Assembly (NCBI RefSeq): GCF_007746795.1
Contig: NZ_CP036343.1
Coordinates: forward strand, 5,679,357-5,743,356
DNA from: Gimesia algae
Lineage (GTDB): Bacteria > Planctomycetota > Planctomycetia > Planctomycetales > Planctomycetaceae
Direction: 5' to 3'
DNA: 64,000 bases
The translations under genes and the position numbers were made by a program. The notes beneath the pieces were generated by a model that worked only from the letters and a program-made list of their open reading frames with translations, was not told where the DNA came from and searched no databases. How positions within the stretch are numbered: the first letter of the stretch is position 1; each line of letters opens with the position of its first letter. Shown here piece after piece: positions 35,988-45,261 of the stretch.

Positions 35988-36650
35988 ATGAGTACCACCG
36001 ACGAAAAACTGACCAAATCGTTTTATGACCGTATCAGCCATTCTTATGACACGATTGCTGATTCTAATGAACATGTGGCCCGGGAAAAAGGGTTGACGGC
36101 GCTGGCGATTCGCGAGGGAGAAACGGTTCTGGAAATTGGTTATGGCACGGGTCATTCGCTGGTAGCGCTGGCGAAAGCGGTTGGAACCACTGGAAAAGTA
36201 AGTGGCGTGGATATTTCAGACGGGATGAAAACCGTCTCGGAAAAGCGGGTCAGCGAAGCCGGTCTGTCCGACCGCGTGGAGTTGATGGTCGCCAACACAC
36301 CTCCCCTGCCCTTTGAAGAGGGAAGTTTTGACGTTGTTTCAATGAGCTTTACCCTGGAACTGTTTCCGCTGGAAACCATCCCCACCGTGCTGTCCGAAAT
36401 CAAGCGCGTGCTGAAACCGGGAGGCCGCCTGGGCGTCGTCTGTATGGCGCTGCCTAAAGAGGGGAAAAAAGACAGTTTCCTGGAAAAAACCTACAAATGG
36501 ATGCACCAGCACTTCCCACACATCGTCGACTGCCAGCCCATCAATGCGACAGGTTTCCTGGAAGAAGCAGGATTTACCCTCACCGTCGATGACACAATGG
36601 AAATCTGGACGATGCCTGTCGCCATCGTGGTCGGCACAAATCCTGCCTGA
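35988..36650 (+). CDS. SAM-dependent methyltransferase, UbiE/class I type
   Basis: 220 residues from the ATG at 35988, with CGGAGA nine bases upstream; the frame is open 26 codons further with no sign of coding. The SAM-binding motif I is VLEIGYGTGHS (about 47-57), motif II acid GVDISDGM, and motif LPFEEGSFDVVSMSFTLELF; RVLKPGGRLGVV follows. The substrate is unknown; similar proteins methylate quinones, lipids or small molecules. An amino acid permease gene follows 52 bases later on the same strand. Confidence 0.82.
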   Translation: MSTTDEKLTKSFYDRISHSYDTIADSNEHVAREKGLTALAIREGETVLEIGYGTGHSLVALAKAVGTTGKVSGVDISDGMKTVSEKRVSEAGLSDRVELMVANTPPLPFEEGSFDVVSMSFTLELFPLETIPTVLSEIKRVLKPGGRLGVVCMALPKEGKKDSFLEKTYKWMHQHFPHIVDCQPINATGFLEEAGFTLTVDDTMEIWTMPVAIVVGTNPA

Positions 36651-36702
36651 ACCGTCGTTTTCACCACTTCCAATTCTGACTGGACAGGGGACTGCATTCC
36701 AC

Positions 36703-38151
36703 ATGCCCGCAGAACAAAGTCAATCTGAGCCGGTTTCCACGCCGGGCGCAAGCTTTCAGAAACAGCTGAGTCTGTGGGATACCGTGAATATCATCATCGG
36801 GATTGTGATCGGTGTTTCGATCTTCAAGTTGCCAAGCCTGGTCTTCGGAAACGCGGGTTCGATCGAAGCCGGCTTTGTGATCTGGGGTCTGGGTGGCCTG
36901 CTGATGCTGGCCGGGGCCCTGTGTTACGCCGAGCTGGCGTCTGCAATTCCGGAGACGGGAGGCGACTATGTCTTCCTGTCCCGGACCTACGGGAATGGCT
37001 GTGGCTTTCTGTTCGGCTGGGCGCAGTTCATCGCCATCAACCCGGGCAATATCGGCATCATGTCGTATGTGTTCGCGGATTATGCCATCGAGTTTCTGAA
37101 CGCCTCCGGTTATGAAATCCCCGAGGGCTGGTCAGTCATCCTGGCAGCGGCGTCTGTCTGTATTCTGATTTTCCTGAATCTGCTGGGACTGATGGTCGGC
37201 AAGTGGGCACAGAACATCCTGACGCTGGCTAAAGTTATCGGTCTGGCGGCGATATTTGTGAGCGGCCTGTACCTGGGATTGCAGGGAACAGGCGAAACTG
37301 TTGTCGAACCAGTCATAAAGAACCCGAATTCGGAACTGCATTTCGGTCTGGCGATGGTGTTTGTCCTGTATGCATTTGGCGGCTGGAACGATGCCGCCTT
37401 CGTCGCTGCTGAAGTCAAAGAGCCGGGCAAAAATATTCCGCGGGCACTGATCGCGGGCACCGGGGGAATCCTGGTCATTTACCTGCTGATCAACTTTGCC
37501 TACCTGTGGGGCCTGGGTTCCACCCGATTGCTGAAGTCATCCACACCGGCGGCAGAACTGCTGGGAAATGCCTGGGGGGATTACGGCACACAAATCATCA
37601 GCCTGATTATCATGATCTCCTCACTCGGTGCAATCAACGGTTTGATTATTACCGGTTCCCGCGTGAACGTGCGGCTGGGCATGGACCACCATTTTTTTGC
37701 GGCTCTGGCACGCTGGAACGAGCGTGTGAACGCCCCGCTCTATTCGCTGCTGTCTCAAGGCGTGATCTCGATCGTCATGATTTTTCTGGTGGGAACGGAA
37801 ACAGGCCGCGGCCTGATCGATGCGCCGTTTACGCTGATCCAGGGCGACTTCATTAAGTGGGAACAATACCAGGACGGCTTTGATACCCTGCTCGTCGCAA
37901 CAGCTCCTTTGTTCTGGACCTTCTTTCTGTTGACGGGCTTGAGTCTGATCATCCTGCGGTACAAATCGCCGCAGATGGAGCGACCGTTCCGCGTTCCCCT
38001 GTATCCCGTCACGCCGATCCTGTTTTGCCTGACCTGTCTCTACATGCTCTACGCCAGTCTCGAATACGCCCGCGGCCTGGCATTGCTGGGACTGATCCCG
38101 GTGCTGATCGGCGTGCCACTGTACTGGACGAGCCGCCGGAAAGGCCGATGA
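36703..38151 (+). CDS. APC-superfamily amino acid permease, LAT-like
   Basis: 482 residues from the ATG at 36703; the open frame reaches 36544 but overlaps the methyltransferase gene in another frame. About 12 membrane helices. The first helix has the broken GIVIGVSIFKLP segment that binds substrate in APC transporters, and the ALCYAELASAIPETGGDYVFL block matches LAT/SLC7-type family members. It probably exchanges or imports amino acids. No classical ribosome site is close to the start. It may be co-transcribed with the methyltransferase gene. Confidence 0.87.
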   Translation: MPAEQSQSEPVSTPGASFQKQLSLWDTVNIIIGIVIGVSIFKLPSLVFGNAGSIEAGFVIWGLGGLLMLAGALCYAELASAIPETGGDYVFLSRTYGNGCGFLFGWAQFIAINPGNIGIMSYVFADYAIEFLNASGYEIPEGWSVILAAASVCILIFLNLLGLMVGKWAQNILTLAKVIGLAAIFVSGLYLGLQGTGETVVEPVIKNPNSELHFGLAMVFVLYAFGGWNDAAFVAAEVKEPGKNIPRALIAGTGGILVIYLLINFAYLWGLGSTRLLKSSTPAAELLGNAWGDYGTQIISLIIMISSLGAINGLIITGSRVNVRLGMDHHFFAALARWNERVNAPLYSLLSQGVISIVMIFLVGTETGRGLIDAPFTLIQGDFIKWEQYQDGFDTLLVATAPLFWTFFLLTGLSLIILRYKSPQMERPFRVPLYPVTPILFCLTCLYMLYASLEYARGLALLGLIPVLIGVPLYWTSRRKGR

Positions 38152-38170
38152 TTCCAGTTCTAATCAGAGG

Positions 38171-38794
38171 CTATTCTTCAGTTCGAAAAGTGGAATTCAT
38201 CTGCTGTCGATCATAATCCAATAACCAGTTATCGAATCGGTGATAGAGTGTTTTCAGCAGTTGATGATTCGAACCAACCACATCCATTCCACGATCATCA
38301 TAAGGTAAGATCATGATTTGTTTATCGAGACAAAAAAGATAGAAGTCTGCTTGCGGACGCGGACTGATATCGAAATCCTTCGCTAAAGCACACCACAGGA
38401 CATTTTGAAGTCGATCAACGGGAATGGAAAACGCAATGGAATGCACACCCCCGGGTGATGCAAAATTCTCATCCTCATGTAATCCTTCGGTTTCACTCCA
38501 GTACTCGCGATCTGATGTCGGATAAAGATCGACAGACTTTAATTCCCGCAACACTTTGATTTGATCCAACAGACAGGATTCACTGTAAATACGCAAACAG
38601 AGAATCATCTCATCTGAATCCTGCAGGATTTCCCGACAGATCGTTTCTGCCTTCCAGAGAGCCGTCAGGAACTGATTCAGTATATGCCCTCCTTCAGACA
38701 AAGAAAAACGCAATCCTCCCGGATATTGATAGAACAGAGGTCGATCAAATGCCTTGCCTGCAAACATTGAATTAATTTGAGAGCGGATATTCAT
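38171..38794 (-). CDS. DUF3885-like cytoplasmic protein
   Basis: 207 residues with no signal or membrane segment. The C-terminal part (YDDRGMDVVGSNHQLLKTLY...NWLLDYDRQQM) and the early PLFYQYPGGLRFSL resemble the DUF3885 family, whose function is unknown to me; members occur sporadically and often near toxin or immunity genes in other bacteria, which is not evident here. It stands alone, convergent with the permease gene 19 bases away. Confidence 0.6.
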   Translation of the reverse strand: MNIRSQINSMFAGKAFDRPLFYQYPGGLRFSLSEGGHILNQFLTALWKAETICREILQDSDEMILCLRIYSESCLLDQIKVLRELKSVDLYPTSDREYWSETEGLHEDENFASPGGVHSIAFSIPVDRLQNVLWCALAKDFDISPRPQADFYLFCLDKQIMILPYDDRGMDVVGSNHQLLKTLYHRFDNWLLDYDRQQMNSTFRTEE

Positions 38795-39063
38795 GACGCT
38801 TCATCTCAATCGAACCTGATTCTGGTATTCAAAAAAGTGTTTCGGATTTTTGTGTCAACTTCATTGATATTATCTCTAACAATAACATTTCATTGTAAGT
38901 GAGCAATCAGCAAGTCAATTACCGACTCATTATTTACAGAATTGGTTCAAGATAAAGTTTCACATGTTGCACTTCTGCCAATCGCTGGCAGGAATCATTT
39001 ATTTTTCTTACCATATAAGTTTGAAATTGCCAATTAGAACAATCATATTCAGGATTCTCGATT

Positions 39064-40428
39064 ATGAAATCACGCGTCCCTCTGATATATCTGGTCGCTC
39101 TGTTCCTGCTGCAGACGCTTGTCTACTCTGTCTCAGCTGAAGAAACCAAAACCATTGCACCGCTGGAGCTGCCGCGGGTCGATGCTTCGTTTCAGCCGCC
39201 GTATTACAGCACCACTTACGAACAGCCTAAGGAGCCAAAAGAGGGTCAGCTGCAGATTGGCGTAACCTACACGCTGTGGATTCCGGAAGGACTCAAAGAA
39301 GTGCGGGGCATCATTGTGCATCAGCATGGCTGTGGTTCGGGTTCGTGTACGGGCAGTGTGACGGCGGCTCACGACCTGCACTGGCAGGAGTTGGCACGGA
39401 AGAACGGCTGTGCCCTGCTCGGCCCCAGTTTTCATCAGGCCAAGGAACAGAACTGTCGTCTGTGGTGTGATCCGCGAAATGGTTCGAGCAAAGTGTTTGT
39501 CGAGTCACTGCAAAAGCTGGCAAAACTTTCAGGGCATCCTGAAGTCGCTACCGCGCCCTGGTGTCTGTGGGGGCATTCGGGAGGCGGGTTCTGGTCGAGC
39601 CTGATGCAGATGGAGTACCCGGAGCGGATTGTGGCGATCTGGTTTCAGTCGGGAACCGCCTATGGTTACTGGACCAATGACGAAATTACGGCGCCCGAGA
39701 TCCCAGCTGCGGCCATGCAGATCCCGATGGTGGCCAATCCGGGCCTGAAAGAAAAAGAAAACAAACGTTTCAGCCGCGCCTGGACGGGCAGCCTGGCGAT
39801 GTTCAAAGACTACCGCGCCAAAGGGGCACCGATCGCGTTTGCCCCCGATCCCCGCACGGGCCACGAAACCGGCGACTCACGCTACCTGGCGATCCCCTTC
39901 TTCAACGCCTGCCTGCAACAGCGTCTGCCGGACAAAGTGGGGGCCCCTTTAAAAGCCGTCGAGATCAGCAAAGGCTGGCTGTCGCCGCTGCTCAGTGAAA
40001 CCATGCCGGTCCCTTACGACCAGTTTGAAGGAAACAAAGCGGAAGCCAACTGGCTGCCCGACAAAGCGGTCGCGATCGCCTGGCTGGACTTCGTCAAGAC
40101 CGGTGCAGTCAGTGACAAAACGCCGCCCCCTGCACCCACCGAAGTCAAAGTCGATGCTGCGACAGGTACGATCACCTGGAAAGCGGGAACCGACTTTGAG
40201 AGCGGCATCCAGGCCTTCCTGATCGAACGCGATGGCAAACAGATCGGTCAACTCCCCGAGAAACCGACCAACCGTTTCGGCCGCCCCCTGTTCCAGAACA
40301 TGAGCTACGGCGATACCCCCGTGCTGCCACTGCAGAAGTTCGAATTCGTCGACAAAACCGCGAAACCGGGCAAGACGTATCAGTACAAAGTGATCGCGGT
40401 CAATACCGCGGGGGTGAAATCGGAGTAG
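39064..40428 (+). CDS. Secreted alpha/beta hydrolase-like protein with C-terminal FN3-like domain
   Basis: 454 residues with a Sec signal peptide (cut near VSAEE). The nucleophile elbow GHSGGG, with Ser near residue 172, follows a strand and precedes a helix as in alpha/beta hydrolases. HQHGCGSGSC (about 93-102) would shape the oxyanion region. Residues 345-454 form a fibronectin III-like module (PPPAPTEVKVDAATGTITW ... GKTYQYKVIAVNTAGV). The substrate is unknown; esters or peptides are possible. The stop codon is followed within a few bases by the left inverted-repeat arm. Confidence 0.72.
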   Translation: MKSRVPLIYLVALFLLQTLVYSVSAEETKTIAPLELPRVDASFQPPYYSTTYEQPKEPKEGQLQIGVTYTLWIPEGLKEVRGIIVHQHGCGSGSCTGSVTAAHDLHWQELARKNGCALLGPSFHQAKEQNCRLWCDPRNGSSKVFVESLQKLAKLSGHPEVATAPWCLWGHSGGGFWSSLMQMEYPERIVAIWFQSGTAYGYWTNDEITAPEIPAAAMQIPMVANPGLKEKENKRFSRAWTGSLAMFKDYRAKGAPIAFAPDPRTGHETGDSRYLAIPFFNACLQQRLPDKVGAPLKAVEISKGWLSPLLSETMPVPYDQFEGNKAEANWLPDKAVAIAWLDFVKTGAVSDKTPPPAPTEVKVDAATGTITWKAGTDFESGIQAFLIERDGKQIGQLPEKPTNRFGRPLFQNMSYGDTPVLPLQKFEFVDKTAKPGKTYQYKVIAVNTAGVKSE

Positions 40429-40430
40429 TG

Positions 40431-40475
40431 TTTTTACTACCACGAAAAGCACGAAAACACACGAAAAGGGAAAAG
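40431..40475 (+). repeat. Left arm of an inverted repeat pair (CACGAAAA-type)
   Basis: The arm contains ACTACCACGAAAAG followed by two more CACGAAAA-like units, so it is itself a short tandem repeat. Its inverted counterpart lies at 41347-41395, and about 34 of 36 core positions agree. Confidence 0.75.
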
Positions 40476-40618
40476 TCTGATACGCGTTGAGTCTGCCGGA
40501 AAAGCTTAAAACTGAAAGATTATGGCAGGCATGAGGCTGTGATTAGTATAAAATCGTGATTGTTTCCCAGGAGTAAAGAAATGCCCGATTTTTTGATCAC
40601 TGACTAAGTTGAACTGGA

Positions 40619-41293
40619 ATGATGACAGAGGAAACTCCAAATCAATTTATAAAAAAGCCATCCCGTCTGCAGCATTTCAGGCGCTGGTTGATCGCCGTCG
40701 GAACTGGATTACTGTTACTGGTGGCAGTACTCGTCTGGATTACCCCACCAGTAATCGAGGCGGGACAGGTAGTCGATCAGTTCGGGAGTTTTCGTTATCC
40801 TGCTGGCGGGCATCGTCTGGAAATCAAAAAAACTGACGAGGGAAATGTGCAGATCACCATTTTCCGTCGCAGCACCAGATACTTTTTCATTCCCGTCATG
40901 ACGAAATATTCTTTTCGTACGTTTGAAGCAGAACGTGACTGGTTTGTTAGCGTCGACCGGAACCAGCGGCTCTGGTTATTTCAGGGACGCTGGAAAAAAG
41001 AATGGGGAAAACTTCGTAAAATGCCCTCTGGCGAGACGATCCCTTATGGTCAGGGGATTCTCATGGATGGCATCTGTTTTCTGCCCACTGGTCAATTAGC
41101 AAAAGGAACGACAGTGGTGATGAATAACAGCGACTGGACAGGTTGCCCGCCTGAATTCTTTGAACGGATTCCCGGCAAAGATCAGGGACAACCAGTCTGG
41201 GGAGGGGAAATCCCACAGTTCCCCCAGTCTCCACCTGCATTAACAAAGCAACAGGAAAAACTGATTGCCAGCCTGCCCCAGTATTCAAGATAG
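40619..41293 (+). CDS. Membrane-anchored protein of unknown function enclosed by inverted repeats
   Basis: 224 residues. A basic N-terminus leads to one membrane helix (about 23-43), then a soluble extracytoplasmic domain rich in Trp, Phe and basic residues, ending in a proline-rich tail. No family was recognised. The start is one of two consecutive ATGs. The gene lies alone inside a 965-base segment bounded by inverted arms at 40431 and 41395, so it may be passenger DNA of a non-autonomous element, or it may simply have repeats on both sides. Confidence 0.7.
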   Translation: MMTEETPNQFIKKPSRLQHFRRWLIAVGTGLLLLVAVLVWITPPVIEAGQVVDQFGSFRYPAGGHRLEIKKTDEGNVQITIFRRSTRYFFIPVMTKYSFRTFEAERDWFVSVDRNQRLWLFQGRWKKEWGKLRKMPSGETIPYGQGILMDGICFLPTGQLAKGTTVVMNNSDWTGCPPEFFERIPGKDQGQPVWGGEIPQFPQSPPALTKQQEKLIASLPQYSR

Positions 41294-41346
41294 AAACATC
41301 TGACTGCAACTCAGCTTTAACGCAGCAGAATCACAACCAGAATGCC

Positions 41347-41395
41347 CCTTTCATTTTCGTGTGCTTTCGTACTTTTCGTGGTAGTAAATAAAAAG
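41347..41395 (-). repeat. Right arm of the CACGAAAA-type inverted repeat
   Basis: Read on the minus strand it gives TTTACTACCACGAAAAG, then ACGAAAGCACACGAAAA, matching the left arm at 40431-40475. No transposase gene or clear target-site duplication is visible. Confidence 0.75.
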
Positions 41396-42166
41396 TAAGG
41401 TGCGTCGTGTTCATCTGCAGGCTCTCAAATCACATCTGGTAGAATTCCTGCAGGACGAAAACTCGAGTTCCCTGCCTGCTTTTTAAATGTATCGGGTGTG
41501 GTGTTGTCACAGCAGTCTGTCACTGAAAAGCATGTTGCAGCTGCGACCTCCTGCTCGCTGCGCTCGGCCCGAATTATATTCGGGCTTACCCTTTTTTCTT
41601 TGTTATCAACCGTATGACATTAGCCGCGGTTCATGCAGACTTCGGTGTTCAACCGGGGTTAAGGCCCTGCTGCTAATTAAGGATGTTCAATGGTTAAACG
41701 TGGGAACACCATGATTAATATTGGCACTTTCATTTTATGGTTGCTTGCGAAAACACCGAATTCTATTTGTGGCTCTCCGGTTTCTGTCTGGTTCAGGATC
41801 TGCATTAGGGGTTGCCTTGTTTTTGTTGATTTATTCTCTGGAAGGACAGGCAGGAGTCAAGATGTGCTGAAATGGTTTTTCTGGCGATACTTGATGATAG
41901 AGAACCGGTGTCTGGCTGAGAACTGGTTACTTCGCTGCGAACACGGGGCGAAGTGCGTCGACCCGCAGTCGGTTATGCGCTGTTATTTTGCAAATCGTGC
42001 TGAAACCAGCGGGTTTTGTAGTGCTGATTTTCGCAGTGGTTCACGTGGTTCACTCGATTTTTTCTCGCCAACGCGCGCGACACACTTGAGAGCAACAGGA
42101 TGCTCATCGGCGGGCAGCAGTCAAGGCCGGTTTCTTCAGTTGTGGAACGGATACGCAGTGCGCCGT
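41396..42166. other. About 770 bases with no recognisable gene
   Basis: It contains a compact hairpin GCCCGAAT-TAT-ATTCGGGC at 41566-41584 next to a CTCGCTGCGCTCG palindrome. A plus-strand open frame from 41690 crosses the region, but its later part is antisense to the amidohydrolase and its early part has no domain. The stretch reads like decayed or repeat-derived DNA. Confidence 0.5.
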
Positions 42167-43138
42167 TTATTCACCGGGATAGCGATCCCAGCGGTAAGCC
42201 AGCTTCGAGTTTTGCCAGAAGACTTTGTCGAGCGCCGCCTGTCCTTTGTCCTGCAGATAGTCGACCAGAATTTTCTGCAGCGTGACATAGTCGGCGGCCC
42301 GTTCGGAGACCGGCCAGTTGCTGCCGAAAATCATGCGGTCGACTCCTATATTTTTCCAGATGACATCCAGGGTCGGACGGTAATATGCAACGTCGGCAGG
42401 GACGGCATCGGGACGGTGGCGCGAAGCCCCTTCCACCAGGGCCGAGATTTTGATGAAAACCTGTTTCTGATCGGCAAGGGCTTCCATATATTCTCTCCAC
42501 CGCAGATCGATCTCATCCCCTTTGATAGCAACATTGCCGATATGATCGACAACAATCCGCAGGTCGGGAACCTGCTCGGCCAGCAGACGTGCTCCATTCA
42601 GAGTAACCGGGCCGCCATTCAAGTCGACCTGCAGTCCCTGGTCGGCCATCAGTTTCAGGTCGTCCATAAACTGTTTCTGTTTCAAGCCAAGATCGAGCAG
42701 ATCGTAATTGATACGAATCCCTTTATAGAGGGGATTTTTCGAAAAGCGTTTGAGGTGTTTGCGAAAATCGGGTTCACCCGGAGTGAGGCGACCGACAAAG
42801 CCGATGATGACGGGATTGTCTTTCGCCTGATCGAGAATCCACTGATTGTCTTCGACCAGCTTACTGGCTTCGACGACGACCGTGGCATTGACCGGCTGGT
42901 ACTTTTTCAGTTCAACGAAGTCTTTTGGCAGGACAGTCCGATAGAGAGACGAACCTTTTCTCGGCCAGGGAACGCCTTCGGGACGAGTGGGATCGTAAAA
43001 GTGGGTATGGGTGTCGACTACTTTAGCGGGTAGGAGTTGTTTGGATTCGGCAGCTTCCGTTCCATAGATTTTCAACTGAGAGGCGAGTAATCCTGCGGAA
43101 GCAGTTTTGAGAAACGTACGACGGTTGAGCGATGACAT
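42167..43138 (-). CDS. Tat-exported amidohydrolase (amidohydrolase 2 / lactonase-like)
   Basis: 323 residues. The N-terminus MSSLNRRTFLKTASAGLLAS is a twin-arginine signal. The TIM-barrel metal motif is VDTHTHFYDP; later ligands are in VVDHIGNV and the C-terminal FGSNWPVSE (Asn in place of the more common Asp). The sequence resembles the L-fuconolactonase/amidohydrolase 2 family, which hydrolyses sugar lactones or decarboxylates aromatic acids. No operon partner. Periplasmic placement suits processing of external sugar acids. Confidence 0.85.
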   Translation of the reverse strand: MSSLNRRTFLKTASAGLLASQLKIYGTEAAESKQLLPAKVVDTHTHFYDPTRPEGVPWPRKGSSLYRTVLPKDFVELKKYQPVNATVVVEASKLVEDNQWILDQAKDNPVIIGFVGRLTPGEPDFRKHLKRFSKNPLYKGIRINYDLLDLGLKQKQFMDDLKLMADQGLQVDLNGGPVTLNGARLLAEQVPDLRIVVDHIGNVAIKGDEIDLRWREYMEALADQKQVFIKISALVEGASRHRPDAVPADVAYYRPTLDVIWKNIGVDRMIFGSNWPVSERAADYVTLQKILVDYLQDKGQAALDKVFWQNSKLAYRWDRYPGE

Positions 43139-43425
43139 GTCGAGAATCCTCTGGGCTGGTTAGGTCTTATCATACCTGAAAGGCAGGGTTGATGGACCAT
43201 TAGTTACATTATGTTTATGTCGACGCATTACAGGATATTCTCAGTCGATATCCAATTCTATCTATTTTCACAAAAACTTGCTGTATTCCGGGCGAATTTA
43301 AATCGCACTTCCCTTTGCGGGCTCTTTTTGCTAATTTTCACGCACTGTGTATCTTTACTTTTTTTGTTTTGGGACGGTTGTTGCCAGGAACGGCGACAGG
43401 CACAAGCAACGGATTTGATTTTGTG

Positions 43426-45162
43426 ATGCCCCCAGCTGATGATCAGAACTCAGATTTGAGTCACCGCGCGTTTTCAGATGCCGCGTCTGAAGAGAACGGA
43501 CGCGAGGTATCAGAGGAGATCAACACAGAACAATCCAGTGAATCGGACTGGTATTCCGCAGAGATCGAAGACGACGCCGTCGAATATGATCTCTCCCTCA
43601 AGTTTGAAGATTACGCTCCCGTCTGGTTAATCAAGTTCAAAGCTCTGTTTGGTAGTGCTCCGGAATGGTCGGTCGCGTCGACACTGGGCGCGATTGCCAT
43701 CATCCTGACGGTCCTGCTGTTACTGGCGATGCCCGCCGATGAACCATCTGACATCGAAGTTGCGGAAGAATTCACACCCGCTCCCCTGGAAGTGGAATAC
43801 GCGGAACCAGTAGAAGACAACCTGATAGATTCACGAATCGCGGTAGAAATTCCAGATGCAGATGGATTTGTGCTAGCAGAAACGGACCCGCTGTATGTTT
43901 CCTTTGGTGAACTTCCTCAGCATATCGCAGCGACACCCGCGCGCGACGAATTCATGTTACCGCGTGAACAACCGATAGTGTTACCAGATTTCGAACTGCC
44001 ACCCGAGCCGTCGACTGCTGAACCAGAGCTGACGCTGGATGTTCAGCGAATCCGAATTATTGAACGGGAAATGCGTGACCCGGGAATGGATGAGCCGTTT
44101 GTAGTCGAAGCAGTGATCACAGCAGGTGACCAGGTGAGTCGACTGGAACCGGGAGACCGGTTTCTGTTTGATGAAAGCTGGACCCTGGTCAATCTGGAAC
44201 GAACTCAGGCACAGTCCCAGGCCACCATTCGCCCCACGCTCTACCATGAACGGATTACAGGCAACGAACATCTGCAGGTCGGTCAGGAACAACCTCGCGC
44301 GCCAGATTTGAGGGAGCCCGTTCGTCCCGATCCCGAACAGCAGGAAGAGCTACACGTCGAAATCAGAAAGACGATTCCCCAGCAGGGAACCGCCGCGGAT
44401 ACGCTGACGTATTCGATCATTGTGAAAAACCGGGGCAGGACAACCGCGTTTGACTTGGATGTGAATGAGACACTTTCCCCCGCCGCAAGCCTGGTGGATT
44501 TGACTCCGCCGGCTGAAGTCAATCGTAACCAGTTACGCTGGAAAATCGCGCGACTGGAACCGGAGGAAGAACGGGAACTGCAAGTCAAAGTGTATCTGGC
44601 GGATGAAGGAAGCGTGGAAACCAGTTCCCTGGTGAAACTGGTTTCGAATGTCGCTACGACCACAGAGATTTCAGCTCCGTCGCTGGAGTTGAAGCTCAAA
44701 GGACCTGATGTGGTCGCAGAAGGAGAGGTCTTTCCTCTGGAGATTCAAGTGAGCAATCGTGGTCGTCAGGCTCAAAACGGAGTAGACCTGCATCTGGATC
44801 TGCCCGAAGGACTGATGCATGAACAGGGACGGCAGTTATCATTCCCGCTGGCGCAGCTGGCAGCGAATGAAACGCGAACATTGCAGGCACGTGTCAGAGC
44901 GGTTAAAGCGGGTAAGGTGACCTCACAGGCAACCTTGTCTTCAGACCAACTGTCCCTTGATGAAATGATGCTGGTTCAGAATGTGATTCCCAAACCGGCA
45001 ACCCAGAAACAACCAGTTGCACCGAAACAGCCGGAAACCAAGGCGACCAAACCCACGGCGTCTGCACCGGCCATCACTCCCAATCCCCCTGCCACACCCG
45101 GACAATCCTGTCCCTGCCAGGTACCCGTCTATTATTATACGGTCCCTTATCTGCTGCCGTGA
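43426..45162 (+). CDS. Single-pass membrane protein with DUF11-type repeats
   Basis: 578 residues from the ATG at 43426; the frame is open to 43315 but that part is probably untranslated. An acidic cytoplasmic N-terminus (1-80) leads to a membrane helix at about 84-102. A long extracytoplasmic acidic linker follows. Two beta-sandwich modules of the DUF11/COG1361 type lie at about 310-410 (TYSIIVKNRGRTTAFDLDVN) and about 415-510 (FPLEIQVSNRGRQAQNGVDL). A Lys/Pro/Thr-rich tail ends in CPCQVPVYYYTVPYLLP. Such domains mediate surface or envelope interactions; the role here is unknown. Confidence 0.75.
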   Translation: MPPADDQNSDLSHRAFSDAASEENGREVSEEINTEQSSESDWYSAEIEDDAVEYDLSLKFEDYAPVWLIKFKALFGSAPEWSVASTLGAIAIILTVLLLLAMPADEPSDIEVAEEFTPAPLEVEYAEPVEDNLIDSRIAVEIPDADGFVLAETDPLYVSFGELPQHIAATPARDEFMLPREQPIVLPDFELPPEPSTAEPELTLDVQRIRIIEREMRDPGMDEPFVVEAVITAGDQVSRLEPGDRFLFDESWTLVNLERTQAQSQATIRPTLYHERITGNEHLQVGQEQPRAPDLREPVRPDPEQQEELHVEIRKTIPQQGTAADTLTYSIIVKNRGRTTAFDLDVNETLSPAASLVDLTPPAEVNRNQLRWKIARLEPEEERELQVKVYLADEGSVETSSLVKLVSNVATTTEISAPSLELKLKGPDVVAEGEVFPLEIQVSNRGRQAQNGVDLHLDLPEGLMHEQGRQLSFPLAQLAANETRTLQARVRAVKAGKVTSQATLSSDQLSLDEMMLVQNVIPKPATQKQPVAPKQPETKATKPTASAPAITPNPPATPGQSCPCQVPVYYYTVPYLLP

Positions 45163-45261
45163 TAGCCGCTGGAGTTGAAGTCCACTCTCGACTTCGGTTA
45201 GCCTGTATTCCAGCCAATACCTGGTATTCATTCTGCTAACCATTGATGAGGAGAGAACCAG

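Noticed and set aside
40431-41395. A CRISPR array or intact insertion sequence at the CACGAAAA repeats
   Set aside because: Only two arms, in inverted orientation, without regular spacers, transposase or visible target duplication.
41690-43033. 447-codon open frame on the plus strand
   Set aside because: Most of it is antisense to the Tat-exported amidohydrolase (42167-43138), whose motifs are clear. The remaining N-terminal part has no domain, ribosome site or sensible composition.
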